This document shows, piece after piece, positions 22,340-34,070 of a stretch of 64,000 nucleotides of DNA. The number at the start of each line of letters is the position of its first letter. The first letter of the stretch is position 1. Both the position numbers and the translations under genes were made by a program. Location of the stretch: contig NC_092038.1 of the NCBI RefSeq assembly GCF_003086295.3, forward strand, positions 131,987,132-132,051,131, read 5' to 3'. Source of the stretch: Arachis hypogaea (Eukaryota > Streptophyta > Magnoliopsida > Fabales > Fabaceae). The notes beneath the pieces were generated by a model. That model saw only the letters and a list, made by a program, of their open reading frames with translations, did no database searches and had not been told where the DNA came from.

Positions 22340-25300
22340 AGCTATTAAAAGAAATTAGTGGAGTTTTTGCGATTGATATTTGGAATGGACTTCATTAGTT
22401 TGAGCATACATTTGTTGAGGAGGAACATCCTTTCCTTCAAAGACTTTAGGTAGCGTTTGTTTTGCAGTACTAGGACAGAGACTGAGAGACTGAGATACAG
22501 TATCATGTTTGTTGGCTCAGAGACTGGTACTAAAATTTTTGTTTCTGTCCCCAAAATTTCAGTATTTCAGTGCCTCCAAAATGTAGGGACACAGGGGACT
22601 GATATTTTTAGAAACAGAGACTGAAATTTTAATAATATTTTATACCTAAAATACTCTCATTTTAATTAATTAATTCCAATTTTATCCTTTGTGCAAATTA
22701 AATTAGAATTTTATTCTTGTTTCAATTTTTGTCTCTCACTTGGCACCAAACAGAATACTAAAACTTATTTCAGTCTCTGTCTCTTAATCTCTGTCTCTCA
22801 ATCTCAGTCTTTCAGTATCTGTCTCTCCACCAAACGCTACCTTAGTGTTTCTTTCTTTTTAGATTGTCCAAGTTAGCACAGCTACCAATGCTAATTCTTT
22901 CTTTTTTTGTAATTGTCGTCGTGCAAGCTTGCTCAATTTCGACCACCATCACCACGGTTCTTGATTGTTGTTAACTGTTGATGCTGCGTTGAGGTTGGAT
23001 AATTGCCAAGTCTGATTTGCAAATGGCAGAGCACTAAACAGTGAAGAGCCGTCTCTCCTTCTCCTCCACACCTAGGGCACACGTCCTATACATTGTGGAA
23101 TCTGTTTTGGATGCACTGTCGAACCGGAATCCCGTTGTGAAGTAGCCTCCAGATGAAGATCTTTACCTTCGGGGGGCATTGCAGATCCCAGACCGAGTTC
23201 CAAATGCTCTTCTAGTTACAGACTTCAGAGAGTTGATTAATTGGAGGATGGAAGAAAAAGAAAGCTATTTGGTACCTCGATGCTACTGAGTAGTGGCCTG
23301 ATTTTTCATTTGCCCAAGTAATCCTATCTTCTCCTTCATTAATTGTTGTTTGCAAAATGCTTGCTGCAATATCTGGATTAAAGATGGACTAAATTAATTG
23401 TGCATCACATGTTCTATTTTGTTTAAGTAGCTGATTCACCCATATAATATCTGAGCTTACATTCTGTTGTTGGTAGACTGAGATAGGCCTAAAATTCATA
23501 ATCCAAGGGTCTTCAAAAATTTTAACTGAACCTCCTCTCCCTATCTGCCACATTAAGCCTTTTTCAATCACTTTCCTTCCCTCCAATAAACTTCTCCAAG
23601 CCCAAGAGGGGCTTGATCCAGTGTCTGCTTTAAGAAAAGATGAATATTTAAAGTAACGACCTTTATATATCTTGCTAACTAATGATTCCTGTTTAGTTGC
23701 TATTCTCCAACTTTGCTTGGCTAACAAGCTAAGTTGAAAGCTTTAAGATCCTTGATGCCTAACCCTCCCTTGCTTCTTGTCTCTGCAAATTATATCTCAT
23801 TTAATCCACCACTATTTTAACTCGGTTCCCCTTTGACCCCACCAGAAATTCATAAGTTTTCTTTGGATATCATCAATTAGGGAGTTTGGTAGCTTGAAGC
23901 AGCTCAGAGTGTAGAGAGGAATAGCTGTTGCAACTGCTTTGATAAGAACTTTCCTTTCACTGACCAAGAGTAATGACCGTTTCCAGTTCTGTAGCCTGTG
24001 TTCCACTTTATCTTTAATATAATTAAACGTACTCTTCTTGGATCTGTTAATTATTGCTGGCAGCTCCAGATATTTGTTCTGATTCCTACATGTGGAATTT
24101 GTAAATATGGGCTAATTCATCTCTTATATGAGGGGGGTATTCTTACTGAAGAAGGTGGAGGATTTGTGAAAGTTAATCTGCTGCCCACTAAGGTGTCCGT
24201 AGGTGTTCAATACCTGAAGTAGTCTCTGACAAGCCTCTCCATTCGCTTTACAGAAGAGTATAGAATCGTTTGCAAAAAGTAGATGGTTGACTGTAGGGCA
24301 TCTGCTATTGATCCTCAATCCTGAGATCTCGAGCCTCTGTTCTCCTCTATGGAAAAGATAGGATAAACCTTCTGCGCAAATAAGAAATAGATAGGGGGAG
24401 AGGAGATCGCCTTGACGCAATCCCTTGCATGGTTTAAAGTAACCATGAGGTTGTCCTTCCACAATAAAAGAGTAGGATACAGTAGTGACACACTCTTTCA
24501 TCCAGTCAATACATTGTTCACAAAAACCTAGCTTTGCCTTGACCTCCCATACAAAATTCCATTCGACTCTAGTATAGGCTTTGCTCATATCAAGCTTCAC
24601 TGTCATCTCGTGATCACCACAAGTTTTATTCTTCAAAAAATGCATGAGCTCATGAGCTATTAGGGTATTGTCACTAATCAGCCTTCCTTTGATGAATGCG
24701 CTCTGATTCTCGCTAATCACCTTATTCAACACTCCTTGCATCCTGTGAACCAGTATCTTTGAGATGATTTTATAGAAAACATTACTAAAACTAATGGGTC
24801 TAATTTGAGCCATATTTTCTACTTGCTGAACCTTTGGTATCAAACAAATATGCGTGTGGTTAAAACTTCGCAACATCTTTTCTCCTGCAAAGAAACTCAT
24901 GGCTGCCTCCGTTACATCCCTTTTGATGATCCTCTAGTAATGTTGAAAGAATTTACCCATGAATTCGTCATCACCTGGGGCCAAAAAGGGATTAATGGAA
25001 AAGGTTTCTGTTTTAACCTCTTCTTCTGTGACTCTCCGCACTAGTCTTTTGTTAGTCGTGACATCGACCCTTACCTCCATGTCCTCTATACTCTCCATGG
25101 CTGAACTTGGGTTAGAGGTTGAGAAGAGTTTGGTGAAGTACTGTTGTGCAATTTGAGCTATTCCTTCCTGATCGGATTTGTAGTTACTCGAGTCATCTAA
25201 CAGCTTTCGAATCTTGTTTCTCCTGGCTCTATTATGAAATTTTGCATGAAAAATTTTTGTATTTTGGTCCTCCCATTTCAGCCATTGAACCCTTGATTTC

Positions 25301-26225
25301 TCCCGCCAATACCGCTCTTCCTTCTCGTACGCATCTGTTAGCTCAACCTCTATATTATGAATCTGTCTCCTATCCGCGCCATTTCCTTTCTCCTTCTCCT
25401 ATTCCAGCTTGTTTTTAATATTAGTAATGAGTGTCTTTGAGTTGCTTCTGCTGCTTTTCTGCCACTCCACAAGCATATGGCAACATTTTTTCAGTTTGCA
25501 AAACAGTTTGTACATAGGAGATCCATTTATTTGGGTCTGCCATGCCTCTTTCACAATGTTTGATACCTCCTCACTGTCACACCACCTCTCTTGGATCCAA
25601 AATCTCCTCTTATTCCTGCTTTCTTTTGTTCGAATATAATAGAAGTGGACGATGATCTGAACCGGTATCCTCCAAGTGGGTGATTGTTGCTTTCGGGTAC
25701 TCTAATCTCAAATGTGTTCAGGTCAAACATCTATCCAGCCTTTCTTTAACAAAATTCTTACCAAATTGTTTGTTGCTCCAAGTAAATTTGTTTCCAATAT
25801 ACCCCAAGTCCACCAACTCACCTTCATTAATGAAATTATTGAAAGCATCAATAGAGCTTCTCGTTTTCATACGACCCCCTTCTTTCTCGTGGTATTCTGA
25901 GATGGCATTAAAATCTCCTATCACCATAGAATATTGACCCGAGCGATGAATAATCTCCAAAATTTTGTCAAACTGCTCCTTCCTCCGATTCTCCTCATAA
26001 TGAAGATGAACAGCCACCACCTCATTGCTTTTGGAGTCTGCAGTCAGTCCATGAGAATTGTATCATAAATTCTTCTTGATGCTGAACTGTAATATCTGAC
26101 TCTTCCTTCCATGCCAAAACCAAACCTCCTATCGATCCCCTAGGATCCACACAAGAAAAGTTCAAGAACTCCAACTTCTTACAAACTCCCGACACAGTTA
26201 AGGTATTATTTTTCGTTTCGCACAT
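22340..26225 (-). pseudogene. LINE ORF2 (AP endonuclease, reverse transcriptase), decayed
   Basis: The endonuclease part starts near 26225 (CETKNNTL with the catalytic Glu) and continues at 26020 (VIGDFNAI, DLGYIGNKFTWSN). The RT lies at 24900-24124: SFSNVFYKIISKILVHRM, INQSAFIKGR-like SENQSAFIKGRLISDN, GLRQGDLLSPYLF. The catalytic box reads LLFANDSILF instead of FADD, an Asp-to-Asn change. KAYTRVEW stands where KAYDRVEW is usual. Downstream come WKRSLLLVSERKVLIKAV and SWAWRSLLEGRKVI, then a zf-RVT block near 23180-23000 (KIFIWRLLHNGIPV, CPRCGGEGET). The final WTI-stop-KERN continues past the MITE as VFEGKDVPPQQM. Several stops and frameshifts; not functional. Confidence 0.88.
22449..22841. 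mobile_element. Tourist-like (PIF/Harbinger) MITE inside the LINE
   Basis: TIRs read GGTAGCGTTTG on both strands, with the inward word agagacagata and its variants. The TTA target duplication is perfect (22446-22448 and 22842-22844). At 393 bp it has no coding capacity. Removing it and one TTA joins the LINE frame cleanly (NTK then VFEGKDV), which proves it inserted after the LINE. Confidence 0.92.
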
Positions 26226-26426
26226 AAAATAATATCTCGGGGGAATGAGATTTACAAATCTCTTATATACTGTGAACTGTCAGGGGTTTTCCCAAATCCC
26301 GACAGTTCCACATCAACATCTTTATAGTCCTTCGGGTGTCTTTTCAAGGGTGGCACCCTCCCCCTCAACATTAGTAACAGTGGCTTTTTGGCGTATTTTC
26401 TTTGAAATTTCCATCTCCATTCTTTC

Positions 26427-27527
26427 TTAGGCCTTCCTCTTTTTTCCTGTCACATTGATCATTTTTCTTCTAGCTAGATTTTTCAAGTTTGGCTTCCTCT
26501 TATTTTGTTGTCCTCCTTGGTAACTGCCTGTTCTAAAGATAAACCCCTTCATGTTCTCCATGCTTTTTGGGTTCATCGTATCTGACCGTATGTTATCTGC
26601 TGTAGAATCTACTCTGCTTCCTGTATCCTCTAATTCCAGCAGCAAACTTTCTTCTTCCTTTCCTCCCTTCTTCTCATTATGCCCTTCTTACTGTCTTCCT
26701 CTCCTGTTTTCCCCCATAGTAAGACCAGCCAGCTCCTTGATTAGGTTAATTGGTATGGGTCTCTTATCTCTCCTTGCTCTCCAATCCTTTGAAGAACCAA
26801 AATTAGTGTTGGAATTTTTTGTGGTGTTCTATTCTCATTTTTCTGCCTGTTCAGATCTCAACCAATCCCCCCATCCTTCATCTTCCACATCCCCTCTTAG
26901 CGAATTATCTAAATGTCTGCTGTAATTTTGTATCTCATGTCCCAAGAACTCGTAATAATTGCAAAAAATTTCAATCCGTTCATAGCGAATTGAGACCTCC
27001 ATAGTCCTCCTATTTGGGTCCTCAATTTTGATGATTATTCGGAGTGTCTTGGTAACATCCAGGTTGATCAGCACTTTAACAATCCTACTTTCTTTGCCTC
27101 TCACTTGAAAGATGTCAACGTCTAGGACTTCTCCTATTACTCTTTCGAAATTTTCACCTAACTCCTTTGTTTTGTAATGTTCTGGTAATCTCCAACGTTA
27201 AACCCACACTGGAACTTGAGAGAATTCTGCATTATTAAGTGTCTCCTCTCTCCTCCACCTCTTTATATTTAGGGTAAAATTTTTGAAAAGCCATGGCCCT
27301 CCATGATCCACCATGCTAAATCCCTCTGGTTGCCTCCAAATAGCCTGCATTGCTGCCTCCATCGTCCCTCCTGAGAAAGCCTGGTCAGCCAGCAACCTAC
27401 CCACTAAACTCCTTGAGCATCTCTCTACCCCTACTCGAATTTTCTCCTTGCTAAATGCAACAACTTCCTCCTCTTCCTCCAAACTCTTTCTTTCTCTGTC
27501 TTGATTGTGAGCAGCCGACACTGCCAT
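26427..27527 (-). pseudogene. LINE ORF1 (DUF4283-type nucleic-acid-binding protein), decayed
   Basis: Starts near 27527 with an acidic N-terminus. The DUF4283-like stretch contains MEAAMQAIWRQPEGFSMVDHG and LFKNFTLNIKRW. A frameshift leads to a second piece (27104 downward) with the expected CCHC knuckle region, now degraded: IFCNYYEFLGHEIQNY lacks two of the cysteines. A basic, Lys/Arg-rich tail continues to about 26430. Such proteins bind the element RNA; this one is broken. Confidence 0.75.
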
Positions 27528-27670
27528 TAGGATTTCAGTAACGCTTTCAGAATTCAGATAACTTCAGATGGACATTTGTATTTTTTTTCGTAAATTAGGA
27601 TTTCTCCCATTTAAACCCTAGCAGAGCACTATAATTAGGATTTCTCCCATCATTCTAACAGTGTTACGAA

Positions 27671-30277
27671 AATTTGAGTAAAGAAGAATAACAAATTTAA
27701 AATCGTGAAAAAAAATATAAATAAAAAAATTAATATAAATAAGATTAATTAGTAATTATTTTAGAAGTTGATGTTAGTTGAGAAGATTGGTGAAAAGTAA
27801 ATATATAAAATAATTAAAAAAAATTAACAGTATTATTCAAAATTAAATTTTTACGTTGTTAAAATTGAATTATGTAATATATATATAGATGGAGGTGTTG
27901 TCTGAATTAATATTGATTGAGTAGCAATTTTTTTCTAAAATTAATTATAAAAAAATGGGTTATAAATTTGTAAACTTTAACAGAGAAAATTTATATATGT
28001 TTGTGTGATCAAAATTATCTTTTGTATTTATCCAACTTCAAATTTTGGAGGAAATTATTTAAAATATTTTATTAGATAATATTGGTAAAAAAAAGTAATA
28101 ATTTGGGATGATTTAATGTGGATATTTGAATTGAATTCTTACTATTTATATTGCATTTAAAAAAAATTAGTTGTAGTATATATATAATTAGTTAGAAAAT
28201 CTAATCGGAATATAATGAAAATTGAATTCCAAGAATTGAGATTTTGAATAATAAGTAAGTTAGGAGAAAAATTTGATGGTTTTGAATTAATTTCTTTATA
28301 TTTATTCATTTAAGGGAAGAATAATATAGGTATCTTATTTAATTTACACTACTCTTATTTTAGTTATTTTATTTATAATTATACCAATGTATTTTATTAA
28401 CATGTTAATTTTTATTTATCATATGTGAATATGTAACATAAATTTGTATTTTTAGTAATTATTAAAAAATATTTATATAAAAACATAATATAAAATAATA
28501 AAATAGGAGTAATGATTAGGAGGTTTAATTTATTTTTTAATATTTAAATAAATAAAATTTAAATATATATATGTTATTTTTTAAAATATTAAAAAGATAA
28601 AAATATAAAACTTTATTTTTTATAAATTAGGAGAATAGTTAAAAGAATGAGTTAGGATTCTTAATCATTTTTATATAAATTAAATAAATTAATAAAAAAT
28701 AAAGTTAAAAAATATTAAGTATATAAAAACATACATTGAATAATATTTTTTGTGTATAGCATAGATACATAGATTAGTGTTATGAGATAAAAAAAGGAAT
28801 CTAAATTTAAATTAGCATTAATAATGGGACCCTAATAACCCAACCTTTTAATATAGAATTGCATATACGCCATTCTCTAAAACTAATTGCCCAACGGAAG
28901 GATTGGTTGATATGGGTATTTTTATTTATTTATTTACTTATTTATAAAAAATATAAAAAATTAATATTTAATTAGTTAATATTAATTAATATAATTCAAT
29001 AAATTTTTTTTGAAAGATTTAAAATAGAAAAATTTATGATTTTTTTTTTCATAAATAATGATAGTTTTATTGCTAAGAAAAGAATTGTTTGAAAAAGAAG
29101 ACACAATCAAAGAAGCGGGAGTCTCTCAAAATATCTCAATCAGGGAAATAAGAAAATGATGTTATATTTACAAGTGTAAAGTGTTGTCGTAATTAAATTT
29201 AATTAAGTTGGTATAAATTTAGCGAAAAAAATTGTGTACATACGTTATTATTATTATTTTTTTGTGTTTTTGTAGTACAAAAAATTTTGTTGAATAGTAT
29301 GAAAATTTATTTATATAGTATAAAAATTTTGTACATAACAAAAATTTATTGATATAACATATAAATTTTTGTATATAATACATAAATATTTGTACATAAT
29401 ATACAAATTTTTGTTATGAATATATTTTGTTAGTTGAGTGAGTCAATATTTTAGATATGTGATCCTCAAAAAATTTATGTGTTGTCAATCAAAATTTATG
29501 TAATAGATATATTTTGTTGGTTGGATATCAATATTTTGAGCATGTGATCTTTTAAAAATTTATATGATGTGCACAAAAATTTTTGTATTGTTCGAATTTT
29601 TGTTAGTTAGATGTCAATATTTTGGGTACATAGTTCTTTAAAACATTTTTTTGTACTTATACAAAAATTTATGTGTTGTGCATTAAAAATTCTGTACTCT
29701 AATTTTGTGAACAAATGTAGGAGAAAAAGAAGATGAAGACGACGCCGACGATGATAACAAAGGAGGATTAGAAAGAAAAAAAAGAAGAAAAATTAAATAA
29801 CGACAACAAAAAAATAGTGGTGACAACAACGAAAAAGAAGACCACCGTAATGGCAGCACCGATAATGATAACAACGTTAAAAAAAAGCTCGCAAAAAAAG
29901 AAGAAGAAGACAATAAAGACAATAACAAAAGAAGAAAAAGAAGAAAAAAAAAATAACAACAAAAAAAATAGTTGAAAACTTGTTTTAAAAAGCGCTTGAA
30001 TGCCTAACTTTATGTATTAAGAAAATATTAACTTAGAGAAAGAATAGATAAAAAAAAGTTAAAATCTAAAATTTAAGATAAACAAAATCTTTTTAAGATT
30101 GGAGTAGATAATTATATTCTTTTTATTTTTATAAATTAAATAAAAATAAAAATTTACACGCAATTATTTTTTACGTAAAATGAATAATTAAGAGTCTTTA
30201 AATACTTAATCAAATATATCAAATCATCTAATAATTCTCAATTAATAATTTCACATAAAAATTTATTAAAATAGATA
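27671..30277. other. AT-rich intergenic
   Basis: No gene recognised. Around 28250-28320 a stretch (ggttttgaattaatttc ... atttaagggaagaat) resembles the ~220-bp units left of the LINE, so the array seems to continue here. At about 29280-29690 short units of acaaaaattt(g/a)tgt...gatatcaatattttg recur in degenerate form. A purine-rich run (29700-29960) is simple sequence, not coding. Confidence 0.55.
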
Positions 30278-30285
30278 ACTACCAC

Positions 30286-30998
30286 TGGGGGTGCATATGG
30301 CCCGCCCGACCCGAAGACCCGGTCCGGCCCCAAACATTTTAGGAGCTAATTTGGTGTGATTTCATCAGGTTTAGGGTCGGGTAAGGGTCTCACAAATAGA
30401 CCCGTTCATTATTTCGGGTCGGGTCCGGACCATAACTCGGGTCATCCGAAGTCGGCCCGGTGGCCTGGTCATCATATACAATTAATATTTTGTGTTATTA
30501 GTGATGGATAATGGCTATTCTTATGTGAAATTTAAGTATTGTAAACCTTAATATTTTGTATTATTAGTCATTATAAGACTATAAGTTAATGTTTTATGTT
30601 TAGAATGCATAAGACTTTAGACTAATGCATAATATTGTGTTATTTGTATTGATTTAAATATTTTGTGTTATTAGACAATATTAGTATTGATTTTAATTAT
30701 ACTTTAATTTTGAAGAAGGGTTGGTTCTTGTTATATTTTTCTAAGTAAATTTTACCATGTCAAATAATAGTTGGAGTCTTAGAAATTTGGATATTTTTAC
30801 ATGCTAGCTTACAAGAAAGTATTAACGTAATGTAATGTTAACGGCTCGGTTTTCACCCGGTATAATTGTGGCCCAAAAGTGTGTTGGTTTCATCGGATCT
30901 AGGATCGGGTTCGAATCTAATAAATAGATTCGATGTATATTTAGGGTCAGGTTTGGGTCACATCAAACCCGGCTTCACCCGCCTCATGTGCACCCCTA
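30286..30998. mobile_element. non-autonomous hAT-like element (713 bp)
   Basis: Ends read TGGGGGTGCATATGG and, on the other strand, TAGGGGTGCACATGAGG. Subterminal DNA is rich in gggtc/cccg words (ccgacccgaagacccggtc, gggtcgggtccgg) while the middle is AT-rich. An 8-bp target duplication with one mismatch, actaccac and actactac, flanks it (30278-30285, 30999-31006). No open frame. Confidence 0.8.
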
Positions 30999-31189
30999 AC
31001 TACTACTAACTTCTAAAGAAAAGAAAAAAAAGTCACTTATTCTATATATTACCATATAATTATATGTATTTATTTTATCAGAATGTAAAATTTTTATTTA
31101 TTTATGCATATCTATCTCTTATAATTAAACTATAAATAATATCTATTAAAAAAAAAAAATCTCAGATAGAATACAATATCAGGCTTTTT

Positions 31190-31600
31190 TTTTAGTCCTG
31201 CTAGGATTACAATAAAATATTTGTACAATGTGCTATATAAGTTATAAAATGAACATTTTTTTGAGTCCTCTTACTTTTTTTGAGTCCTGTTAGAAATACA
31301 ATGAAATACTTGTACAAAAGGCTATATGAATTATAAAATGAACATTACCTATAATATCTAAAATAACCATCATAGGAATAATAAACATCCCAAAAATTTA
31401 AGCTGATTTTAGGGTTCACCAAGGATTAAACTTTTGACTTTTTGAATTTAGAACTCTGATACCATATTATGATACCACTGATTCCAAAAACTTACGCTGA
31501 TGAAAAAAGATAACACTAATGATTATATCTTTAATATTCCATAAATCTCCATTAAACATATTATAAAAATATTCCATTAGCTCCTTATACTTTCTTTTTT
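31190..31600 (-). repeat. LTR/TRIM-like fragment, copy 1
   Basis: On the minus strand it contains tatggtatcagagttc, the usual primer-binding word complementary to initiator tRNA-Met, after LTR-like sequence (aatattaaagatataatcattagtgtt). On the plus side an internal duplicate of gagtcct...ataaaatgaacat occurs. A second diverged copy lies at 42055-42360. No coding sequence; borders approximate. Confidence 0.55.
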
Positions 31601-32904
31601 TGTTTGGTCACGAAGAAGCCGTTATTGCCTTATTGGAATACAATACCAGGGCTTGAAGAAGAAGTAATGTTCTGAAAACCGAATCGGAATGATTGGTCAG
31701 ATCGGTTTAACTCCGAACTGACGGTATTAATGATTTGGTCAAGACATATAAAACCAACAATAAAAAAACCGAGAAAAAATCGTTGAACCGGACGAGAACC
31801 AGTCGGTCAGACCGAATCGGAACCCGGCCGTTTTACACAGAAAGGGAAGCTCCTTTGTTTCTTTCTCCCGTTCTACCTTTCTTTCTTTCGGTCAGAGAAA
31901 TCACACAAACCCAACCACAAAACCCTAGCACTGTAAGCCTACACCACCGCCACAAGGAGGGGCATACTGCCGCCGTCCGTCGCACTCAAAGTTCGCCATC
32001 CGTCATCTAGCTTCCCTCGTGCGCCAAGTCTTCAACCCCTGTTCGCTGTCACCGATCACGGTTGCTTCCTCGAGCTCGGCGTCCGTCGTGTTTGTCTGCT
32101 CAGCCTCGCTTCCGTCGCCGTTTGTTTGCCGTTCACGTTTGCGTCTTCGTTCGCGTTCTTCGCCGTTCGCGTTCGCTCGGCGTTCACCTTTCGCGTTCAC
32201 TCGTTGTTCACCGTTCTAGTTCGCGTTCGTCTGGAAGCCACGTTGCTCTGCTTCAAACTCTGCGACCAACCCGCGTGCTCCACTCAGCCGTCGAACTGCT
32301 CTCTGTTGTCCCCGCCGTGAGTTCCCTAAACCCGCCACCAGACAATACACTCACTCAACAGACAACACCAATACTCTTCTTCAAACTCTGCAACTTCTGA
32401 TTTCTACTACAATAAGTAATTATTTGATTTGGTAGTGGTTTGGATTTTTTCATAGACTAAATTAAAGTTACAATAGTTTTGTTCTCTTCTCTATCACATT
32501 GAAATTAAGCTTTGGATTCTCTTATTTCGTTTTAATTTTACCGCACTCAACATGTTTGATGAAATGCTTTAACCATATTTCTGATTGGTTTTATAATTTC
32601 TAGCTTTTATAATTTCTCTCGGTCAAAGGTTAGTGGTCTGAACTCTTGAAATTTCAAATTACTCAAATATGCAATTTCTGAAATTAGGGATTTGTGAATC
32701 TGAACTCTGAAGTTAGTGATTGATTTATGATATGTTATTGATTCTGTTCTAATATGTGCTTTTGTTACTGATTTGTTACTGATTCTGAAATTGATTAATG
32801 GATTTGTTTCTGAAATTGAGTAATGGATTTGTTACTGATTCTGTTCTATGGTCTTATGGATGATTATTGGATTTCTAGCCGTTCTGTTGCTGATTCTAAT
32901 TTAT

Positions 32905-33700
32905 GGATTTTGATGATTGATAAATCTTCATGTTAGTTTTTAATATTTAGATATTTCTTTTTACTATTTAACTTTTGAAATTGTATTTTGATAAGATCAT
33001 ATGGATTTGATTGATGACACTTTGTTGTTTGAATGCTAATTTTTGTTGTTGAATGCCTTGTTTGTTGTTGAATGATAATTTTTGTTGCTGAATGCTGAAT
33101 GCTGTTGGTAATGGTGTTTTTGCTGCTGAATGTCCTGCTGTTTTTATTTCTTTGGTTGTTGCTGAATGTTGGTGGCAGAATTTAGATATGGTCATGTTGA
33201 TAATTTTTTGATTTTTCAATGTGCTGTGGCTAGTCTTTAATTTCATATCTGGTTATGGATACTTCTTTGTTTTGTAGTTGCTGGTTTTGCTTTGATTTGT
33301 AGTTGCTAGCTCCTAATTATGCTGGTTTTGCTGCCTTTGTTTGTTGCTGAATGTTGGTGGCAGAATTTAGATATGGTCATATTGATAATTTTTTTTATTT
33401 TTCATTGTGCTGTGGCTGGTCTTTAATTTTGTTTTAATTAATAAAACTTTTATTAATTTCAGTTATGGATAATAGTATTAATCAAATAGAGATTAATAAA
33501 ACTTTTATCAAATTTCGAATGATGCTGCTAATCTTAATCCTAATCCACCGAAGCAAATTTGCAACAAGTTCTTGTGGATTTTGATGATTGATAAATCATG
33601 ATGTTGGGATTTAATATTTAGATATGTTGTTTTACTATTTAATTTTTGAGTTTGTATTTTGATAAGATCATATGGATTAGGTTGATGATATTTTATGTAG
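32905..33700 (+). repeat. duplicated segments within the hAT derivative
   Basis: The 3' end of the transposase plus its 3' flank is present twice: gattgataaatc ... ttgataagatcatatggatt occurs at about 32910-33005 and again at 33585-33680. Separately, gctgaatgttggtggcagaa ... tttatt occurs at about 33163-33245 and 33346-33428. The first pair suggests a failed or template-switching repair during element excision or copying. Confidence 0.75.
33465..33591 (+). pseudogene. remnant hAT transposase (N- and C-terminal ends only)
   Basis: ATG at 33465 opens MDNSINQIEINKTF, similar to the MEDSINQE start of the complete copy. The frame is then lost, but aatgatgctgctaatc still matches its NDAAN codons. 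It joins directly to the final codons (EANLQQVLVDFDD, stop 33589-33591). BED finger, catalytic core and dimerisation domain are all deleted. Confidence 0.8.
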
Positions 33701-34070
33701 TGTTTTAAATTTCGAAGATATTTTAAGATTTATATTAGACTATAATTATATTTTAGGATGTTTATTTATAATTTATTTATTATTTTATTCTAAAACGGTT
33801 TTTCTAGTTGAACCACCGGTTGGACCGGTTGGACCAGTAAACCAGTGACTAGAACGGTTCGATGACCGGTCTGGTTCAACTTATCGAATTTTGAGGATAC
33901 AATACTAGGGCTTGAAGAAGCCGATATTGGAATCCGTCGAGCTCTGCCTCCGAGTCCGGTGATTTTGTTTGCGTTTTCCCGGAAAATCCAAGACATCACC
34001 AGTTGTTGTGGTTGGATAAAGGTTCCTTCCAATCCTTCTCAGAAACCCAAAGTTTCTTCTCTCCAAAAAA

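Larger units (their letters stand above)
22097..27658 (-). mobile_element. L1-type LINE, full length but inactive
   Basis: Reads right to left. A perfect 12-bp target duplication, cagtgttacgaa, flanks it (22085-22096 and 27659-27670). The 3' end abuts a short poly-A (poly-T on the plus strand from 22097). It has ORF1 then ORF2 with endonuclease, reverse transcriptase and zinc-binding C-terminal region. Many stops and frameshifts are present. A 393-bp MITE interrupts the 3' part of ORF2. The 5' end (27600-27658) has a repeated aattaggatttctcccat. Confidence 0.9.
31665..33893 (+). mobile_element. internally deleted hAT relative of the 8215-13122 element
   Basis: The left end starts TAATGTTCTGAAAACCG, the same as the 5' end of the complete copy. 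The right 200 bp (cactagaacggttc, aaccggttggacc words) match its 3' end, finishing in cgaattttg. Within lie a GC-rich leader (31850-32340), an intron-like stretch ending in a splice acceptor near 33462, and a remnant transposase frame. No 8-bp target duplication is seen; instead 26-27-bp direct repeats flank it (31635-31661 and 33895-33920). It sits at the 5' edge of the WD40 gene. Confidence 0.75.

Noticed and set aside
29683..29962. Hydrophobic minus-strand frames resembling membrane proteins
   Set aside because: Produced by a purine-rich simple-sequence run (gaagaa/aacaac) read on the other strand.
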